A stretch of 64,000 nt of DNA from Zea mays (lineage: Eukaryota > Streptophyta > Magnoliopsida > Poales > Poaceae): the NCBI RefSeq assembly GCF_902167145.1, contig NC_050098.1:108600207-108664206 (forward strand), read 5' to 3'. Below, piece after piece: positions 58,563 through 64,000 of the stretch. The translations under genes were made by a program, and so were the position numbers. The notes under the pieces were generated by a model that saw only the letters and a program-made list of their open reading frames with translations, was not told the DNA's origin and did not search any database. How positions within the stretch are numbered: the stretch's first letter is position 1; every line of letters begins with the position of its first letter.

Positions 58563-59297
58563 AAACACCGGTTAGATTAGAAGCCTAAGATCCAGTACTA
58601 GTCGATTCCCGGAACAATCTCCACCCAAACCGATGAAAGTATCCAGCATGTCACCAGAACATCCAACTCTCATGCAAGGCCTAGCATATGGATGTTAAAC
58701 ATATCTTTGATAAACCAAAGACTAAGCTGACTGATCGGAACCGCCAAGTGGAGACAAAACAAGACGCCACGCTTGCGCTCGAGAACTCGCACGAAGGCGA
58801 CGAAGTCCTTATGATCGGCAGATAACAAACGTACATAATGATCATCCTAAAACACTCTTACAGATACTACGATAATTAGTGCATCTCGCCATAAAAATGC
58901 TTCAATACAAGAAAAATAGAGATTTAACAAATAAGAACAACACCACCCTGATCGCAAGACACGATCAGGGTGGCATGTCACTTACCCGTGGAGAACCCTA
59001 AGAACAGGGGATGCAATGTGCCAAAGCTTGCGGTCCCAAAACATGTCAAGATTTATGATCCCCTACTGAATGAATTTAGGAACATATTTATAGTACAGGG
59101 GACTCTCTAATCCTAGCGTAAAAGATAAACTTTATCCTCCTATATTTAAGCTAGTTTAACTTATTTTCACTAAATTCATGGCTGCTTAGTTCGAAATGTT
59201 CCTGTGTGGGGGCATTCTAGTGCTCCTTCGGGACGCTCTTCGTGACCCAATCTACGTTCTGGCCCATCTTTGGCCCGACTGAAATTTGGTGATAACA
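58563..59297 (-). repeat. 5' LTR of element D
   Basis: On the minus strand the LTR begins TGTTATCACCAAATTTC at 59297. The inner boundary is approximate because no clear TG/CA end is preserved. It carries TATAAATA on the minus strand near 59085-59093 and a perfect 12-bp hairpin at 58943-58973. The outer side abuts a Tekay-family LTR fragment. Confidence 0.6.
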
Positions 59298-59655
59298 GCC
59301 TCACCTCTTTGGAAGAGGTATATGAGATTCGTGATCCCTTGGCAAGTGGGTAACACGACTTGTGTGTAAAGATGCACAACCTCTACAGAGTGTAAAACTG
59401 ATATATTGGTCATGCTCACAGTTCAGAGCGGCTCGGTCACTCACATGATTGAAATATAGAATTTGCTGCTAAGAATTAGGTCAACTAGATGAAGACTACT
59501 ATAAAGAGTTCGATGAGTTCTAGGCTATCGTCGCTCGGTCAACCTTCCTGTGGCTCGTTAGTGGGATCGTCGTCGTCGTTATAGTCATTTTTATTTCTTT
59601 TATTTAGTTATTTTTGTAAATACATTATACTTATATAATAAAGGATGTGACACTA

Positions 59656-59960
59656 TGTAACACCCCGTCCAATCCTTGGACCGGCGGTAGTTACTACTGG
59701 CAGCTTGCTAGGATCATATGTTGTCCCCACAGACCAACATGAGTATTTTGTGCGCACTTTGTCCTCACTCATGCGCACCCAAGAAAAACTTCCCGGTCGG
59801 TCACCCATCCCAAATTTCTCCAAGCCAAGCACGCTTAACTTGGAGGTTCTTTCGAGATACCCTTCCGAAAAAGAAGATGCACCTTGTTGGTATGGATACT
59901 CTATTAATTCTATTAAGCCTTGGGCCAGGATATCAGCATCCTAGGGGCTAGGATATCACA
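59656..59960 (-). repeat. Cassandra 3' LTR
   Basis: The 305 bp run from TGTAACACCCC to GGATATCACA on the plus strand. The 5S-like segment is at 59795-59850 and reads on the minus strand as AAGTTAAGCGTGCTTGG (box A region) followed by GGGATGGGTGACC (box C region). Confidence 0.88.
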
Positions 59961-60161
59961 ATCCACCCCCCTTAGAAGATCGACGTCCTCATCGGTCAAC
60001 CCCAATCCAGGAACCTCCCCTCTTAGCCACATGTGTGTGTCTAGTGTCGTCATATGCCATGCCATATGACCACTCTGGCCCACATGCACCATGCGCCATA
60101 TACCCAAACCCCCTAGCCCACACACGCCCGTGAAACCTCGAGGGTCGGCTATGATACAACT

Positions 60162-60466
60162 TGTGACACCCTATCCAATCACTGGACCGGCCGTACTTAC
60201 TACTGGCAGCTCGCTAGGATCATATATTGTCCACACAAACCAACACGAGTCTTTTGTACGCACTTTGTCCTCACTCATGCGCACCCGAGAAAAACCTCTC
60301 GGTCGGTCACCCATCCCAAATTGCTCCAAGCCAAGCACGCTTAACTTGAAGGTTCTTTCGAGATAGTCTTCCGAAAAAGAAGATGCACCATGTTGGTATA
60401 GATACTCTATTAATTCTATTAAGCCTTGGGCCAGGATATCACCATCCCAGGGGCCAGGATATCACA
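60162..60466 (-). repeat. Cassandra 5' LTR
   Basis: The 305 bp run from TGTGACACCC to GGATATCACA on the plus strand. The 5S-like segment at 60301-60355 retains the same box A and box C words as the other LTR. Confidence 0.88.
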
Positions 60467-60562
60467 CACTAGTTTCTACACATCGAGTCATCATATGTGT
60501 GAATTTAATCATGGCACATATATGAGATGCGTCTAGATTTGTCCTTAAATTCGAGTGTGACA

Positions 60563-60705
60563 ACTCTATAACGTTTTGACTAGTAACAACAAAATGGCTT
60601 TAGCTATGACTTTGCCTTAAGCCCTTGTATTTTTTTCCTTTTTATTTTTTCTTATATGAGCACTCGGTTCATACTTATGGCCTTCACCATCATCATCATG
60701 GTTCT
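60563..60705. other. Unassigned 143 bp between LTR fragment E and Copia-F
   Basis: Short AT-rich sequence with a CATCATCATCATGG run. No gene or recognisable repeat end is seen. It is probably the sequence into which the flanking elements inserted. The last five bases, GTTCT, may be the target duplication of Copia-F. Confidence 0.4.
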
Positions 60706-61940
60706 TGAAAGTCGCCTAGAGGGGGGGGGGGTGGATAGGCGGAATCTGAAAATTATAAACTTAAGCACACACTACAAGTCGGGGTTAGCGTTAGAATTAA
60801 ATTCGAGTCCGAAAGAGAGGGAAAACAAATCAACCAAGAAATAAAGCGGATGAATATGGTGATTTGTTTTACCGAGGTTTGGTTCCGAAGAACCTAGTCC
60901 CCGTTGAGGTGGTCACAAAGACCGGGTCTCTTTCAACCCTTTCCCTCTCTCAAACAGTCACTTAGACTGAGTGAGCTTTTCTCCTTAATCAAACGGGTCA
61001 CTTAGACCCGCAAGGACCACCACACACTTGGTGTCTCTTGCTTTGATTACAAGTCACTTGAGAATAAGAATGGGAGAAGAAGAAAGCACGATTGCAAAAG
61101 CCAAGCGACAAGAGCGTCAAATAATACACATATCACTTTCTCTCTCAAGTCACTAATCACTAATGATCACTTGTCTCAATTGTGGAACTTGGAGAGATTG
61201 GAAGCTTTGATTGTGTCTTTGAATGGATTGCTAGCTCTTGTATTGAATGTGAAGGATTGGAGTGTTTGGGTGGTGTGAATGGAGGTGGTTGGGGTTGTAT
61301 TTATAGCCCCCAACCACTTCCTAGCCATTGCCCCCTTTCCGCCGACCGCGGATGGTCCGTGCCCCTCACCCGGACGGTCCGCCCCTGCACATCAACGGCT
61401 AAAATCGCAACAGTCAGCAGTAAAGGCTATATCAACGACTACTATGCATTAAATGTGTCGTCAGATGTCAGATAAAGCAGTCGCGGATGGTCCGGTCATG
61501 CACCCCGGATGGTCCGTGAGGACGCTAAAATTACATTTTACCGAACCCGTCACCTTCAAGTTTTTCTGGTTTTCACCGACCGGACGGTCCGCGCCTGAGG
61601 CTGGACGGGCCGCGCTTGGTCTCGGACGGTGCTCGCTTCTCCGTCGGATAGTCTGTAGTGTAGACTTGTGTTTTTGCAGTGTTCATGTCCGAGGGTCACC
61701 TTGGTGCCGCGGATGGTCCGCCGCAAGGGCCCGGACGGTCCACGCGTAGGTGTTTTTCCAAAAAGCTTCTCCTGTCCAGAATAATCTACGGTATTCCGGA
61801 CAGTCGACTTAGAATGGTTGTGGATGAACTTATGCACCTATGAAATGATCAACTGGGCAAACTGGTTAGTCCACAAGGTTTGTGATGGTCGTCAAACACC
61901 AAAATCGATTATAGGAAATATTGAGACTATTTCCCTTTCA
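60706..61940 (-). repeat. 3' LTR of Copia-F
   Basis: This 1,235-bp LTR runs from TGAAAGTCGCCTAGAGG to TTCCCTTTCA. Palindromic GGACGGTCCG/GGATGGTCCG copies lie at about 61346-61385, 61482-61520, 61577-61635 and 61708-61745. A minus-strand TATAAATA is at 61298-61305. Confidence 0.87.
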
Positions 61941-62712
61941 ATCTCCCCCTTTTTGTTGATTGATGCCAACACAAACCAAAGCAAATATAAAGTGTAGAAA
62001 TGTAACTAGCTTGCATTTTGACAGATGTGCATAAGTTATTTTGAAATTAAAGTATTTCTAAGTATATAAGTTTGATTTGATATTTAACATTTTGGACCAC
62101 ATTTGCACCACTTGTTTTGTTTTTGCAAATTCTTTTGGAAAAATCTTTTCAAAGTCTTTTGCAAATAGTCAAAGGTATGTGAATAAGATTGCAACAAGCA
62201 TTTTTAAGATTTGAAATTTCTCCCCCTGTCTCAAATGCTTTTTCTTTGACTTTAAACAAAACTCCCCCTGAATTGAAATTCTCCTCTTAGTTTTCAAGAG
62301 GGTTTTGATAGATACCAATTGAAAATAACACATACCAATTTGAAATATACCAATAAAAATTTTCGAAACACAATTTTAAAAATTAGGTGGTGGTGCGGTC
62401 CTTTTGCTTTGGGCTTAAAACTTTCTCCCCCTTTGGCATTAATTGACAAAAACGGAGACTTGGAGAGCCCTTTTTACTTTCTCCCCATTGGTACAAAATA
62501 AGAGTGAAGGATTATACCAATTTGGAGTGATGTGGAGTGACGGTGAAGGGTAAATAATACCGATAGAGTTGAGTGGAAGCCTTGTCTTTGCCGAAGACTC
62601 CATTTCCCTTTCAATCTACGACTTAGCATAGAAATGCACTTGAAAACACATTAGTCGTAGTCATGAGAGAGATGTGATCAAAGGTATATTAATGAGCTAA
62701 GTGTGCAAAGTT
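61941..62712 (-). other. Copia-F 3' region with PPT-like blocks
   Basis: Non-coding; plus-strand CTCCCCCT blocks at about 61943, 62220, 62261 and 62424 mirror those of Copia-2. The one at the LTR is the likely polypurine tract. Confidence 0.72.
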
Positions 62713-64000
62713 TCAATCAAAATTCCAAGAATCAAGAATGTTTAGCTCATTCCTAAGTTTGGTAAAGATTTTCTCATCTAATGGTTTGGTAAAGATATCG
62801 TCTAATTGTTCTTTGGTGCTAACATAAGCAATCTCGATATCCCCCCTTTGTTGGTGATCTCTCAAAAAGTGATACCGAATGTCTATGTGCTTAGTGCGGC
62901 TGTGTTCAACAGGATTATCTGCCATGCGGATTGCACTCTCATTATCACATAGGAGAGGGACTTTGCTCAATTTGTAGCCATAGTCCCTGAGGGTTTGCCT
63001 CATCCAAAGTAATTGCGCACAGCAATGACCTGCGGTAATGTACTCGGCTTCGGCGGTAGAAAGAGCTACTGAGTTTTGTTTCTTTGAAGCCCAAGACACC
63101 AGGGATCTCCCTAGAAACTAACAAGTCCCTGATGTGCTCTTCCTATCAATTTTACACCCTGCCCAATCGGCATCGGAATATCCTATTAAATCAAAAGTGG
63201 ATCCCTTGGGGTACCAAAGACCAAACTTAGGTGTATAAACTAAATATCTCATGATTCTTTTCACGGCCCTAAGTTGAACTTCCTTAGGATCGGCTTGGAA
63301 CCTTGCACACATGCATACGAAATGCATGATATCTGGTCGAGATGCACATAAATAGAGTAAAGATCCTATCATCGACCGGTATACCTTTTGATCTACGGAC
63401 TTACCTCCCGTGTCGAGGTCGAGATGCCCATTAGTTCCCATAGGTGTCTTGATGGGCTTGGCATCCTTCATTCCAAACTTGTTAAGAATATCTTGAATGT
63501 ACTTTGTTTGGCTGATGAAGGTGCCCTCTTGGAGTTGCTTGACTTGAAATTCTAGAAAATACTTCAACTCCCCCATCATATACATCTCGAATTTCTGAAT
63601 CATGATCCTACTGAACTCTTCACAAGTAGATTTGTTAGTAGACCCAAATATGATATCATCAACATACATTTGGCATACAAACAAATCCTTTGCAATTGTT
63701 TTAGTAAAGAGAGTAGGATTGGCTTTACCGACTTTGAAGCCATTAGTGATAAGAAAATCTCGCAGGCATTCATACCATGCTCTTGGGGCTTGCTTGAGCC
63801 CATAAAGTGCCTTTGAGAGTTTATACACATGGTTAGGGTACTCACTATCTTCAAAGCCGGGAGGTTGCTCAACATAGACCTCTTCCTTGATTGGTCCATT
63901 GAGGAAGGAACTTTTTACGTCCATTTGATAAAGCTTAAAGCCATGGTAAGTAGCATAGGCAAGTAATATACGAATTGACTCAAGCCTAACTACGGGTGCA
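62713..64000 (-). pseudogene. pol: Copia-F pol, RT and RNase H part
   Basis: The frame is open from the window edge, reading [21 protein letters not shown] and then [19 protein letters not shown]. It passes [11 protein letters not shown] (about 63665-63633) and reaches TAG at 63118-63120, where CAG is found in Copia-2 (GTCQFLG). RNase H continues in frame with ALSTAEAEYITAG and KHIDIRYHFLRDH and ends at 62713. If the TAG is the only defect, this is the best-preserved pol among the three Sireviruses, but the rest is outside the window. Confidence 0.88.

Larger units (their letters stand above)
59656..60466 (-). mobile_element. Cassandra TRIM, complete, 811 bp
   Basis: Two 305-bp LTRs enclose a 201-bp non-coding interior, flanked by exact CACTA duplications (59651-59655, 60467-60471). 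On the minus strand the interior starts with a PBS-like TTGTATCATAGCC and ends with the purine tract CTAAGGGGGGTGGATT. Both LTRs contain 5S-rRNA-derived sequence, the hallmark of Cassandra terminal-repeat retrotransposons in miniature. It encodes no protein and must use proteins of other elements. The LTRs differ at about 25 of 305 positions by eye, so it is an old copy. Confidence 0.9.
59298..60562 (+). repeat. Tekay-family LTR fragment E, split by Cassandra
   Basis: The pieces 59298-59655 and 60472-60562 match the distal third of the element B LTR (GGGTAACACGACTTGTG, AGTGTAAAACTG, GAGTGTGACA end at 60562). The left part is missing because element D inserted at 59297/59298. Confidence 0.72.
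60706..64000 (-). mobile_element. Copia-F: Sirevirus, 3' part, running off the right edge
   Basis: The 3' LTR (60706-61940), PPT-rich 3' region, RNase H and RT are present on the minus strand. Integrase, gag and the 5' LTR are beyond 64000. Its protein is close to Copia-2, but its LTR palindromes have a different core (CCGGACGGTCCG and GCGGATGGTCCG). Only one stop is seen in the visible pol. Confidence 0.9.

Noticed and set aside
59795..60355. Possible 5S rRNA genes
   Set aside because: Only about half of the 5S sequence is recognisable, both copies sit in the LTRs of an 811-bp element with target duplications, and the ends of a 5S gene are missing.
59705..60366. ORFs of 70-91 codons over the Cassandra element
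   Set aside because: Cassandra elements are non-coding; the frames follow the duplicated LTR sequence and differ between the two copies.

Overview
This window is a stretch of plant repetitive DNA made almost entirely of LTR retrotransposons nested inside one another. I found no host protein-coding gene. The mixture of Sirevirus-type Ty1/copia elements with palindromic CACCGGAC/GTCCGGTG arrays in their LTRs, Tekay/Del-type Ty3/gypsy elements with 3-4 kb LTRs, a Tat-type gypsy, a Reina-type chromovirus and a Cassandra TRIM points to a large panicoid grass genome, most likely maize or a close relative. Family names rest on recognising proteins and LTR ends, not on a database search.

Layout: 1-4461 is the 5' half of a minus-strand Tat-type gypsy (pol, gag, PBS, 5' LTR), inserted in the gag of a plus-strand Sirevirus (4462-14161). 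The 3' LTR of that Sirevirus is split by a 3.28-kb solo LTR (9791-13068, duplication GTCCG). The Sirevirus sits in the 5' leader of a gag-only gypsy (14162-24863), whose 3.3-kb 3' LTR is split by a complete Reina-type element (16968-22533, duplication TAAGG). Next come the tail of another LTR (24864-25104) and a decayed plus-strand gypsy (25105 to about 38300). The decayed gypsy carries a complete minus-strand Sirevirus (25570-34983, duplication GGACT) and a solo Sirevirus-type LTR (35724-37398). A minus-strand gypsy gag remnant (about 38300-39416, resuming at 58372) is split by another solo LTR (39417-58366, duplication CCATA). That solo LTR is itself split by a 14.9-kb complete Tekay-type element (41931-56803, duplication GCGTT). 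The 5' LTR of the gag remnant (58563-59297) lies in a further Tekay-family LTR (to 60562), which holds a complete Cassandra TRIM with 5S-rRNA-derived LTRs (59656-60466, duplication CACTA). A third Sirevirus (60706 to the right edge, minus strand) closes the window.

Almost every polyprotein is broken by stops or frameshifts. The best preserved are the 888-codon gag of the Sirevirus at 25570-34983 and the Reina polyprotein, which is one frame interrupted only by three TAG codons. Many stops are TAG where CAG or C-TGG would be expected, which fits deamination of methylated cytosine in CHG context.

The points most worth a second look are an extra coiled-coil ORF upstream of gag in the Tekay-type element, CAG acceptor-like sites directly before two gag start codons, the copy-number evolution of the LTR palindromes, and the nesting at least seven levels deep.
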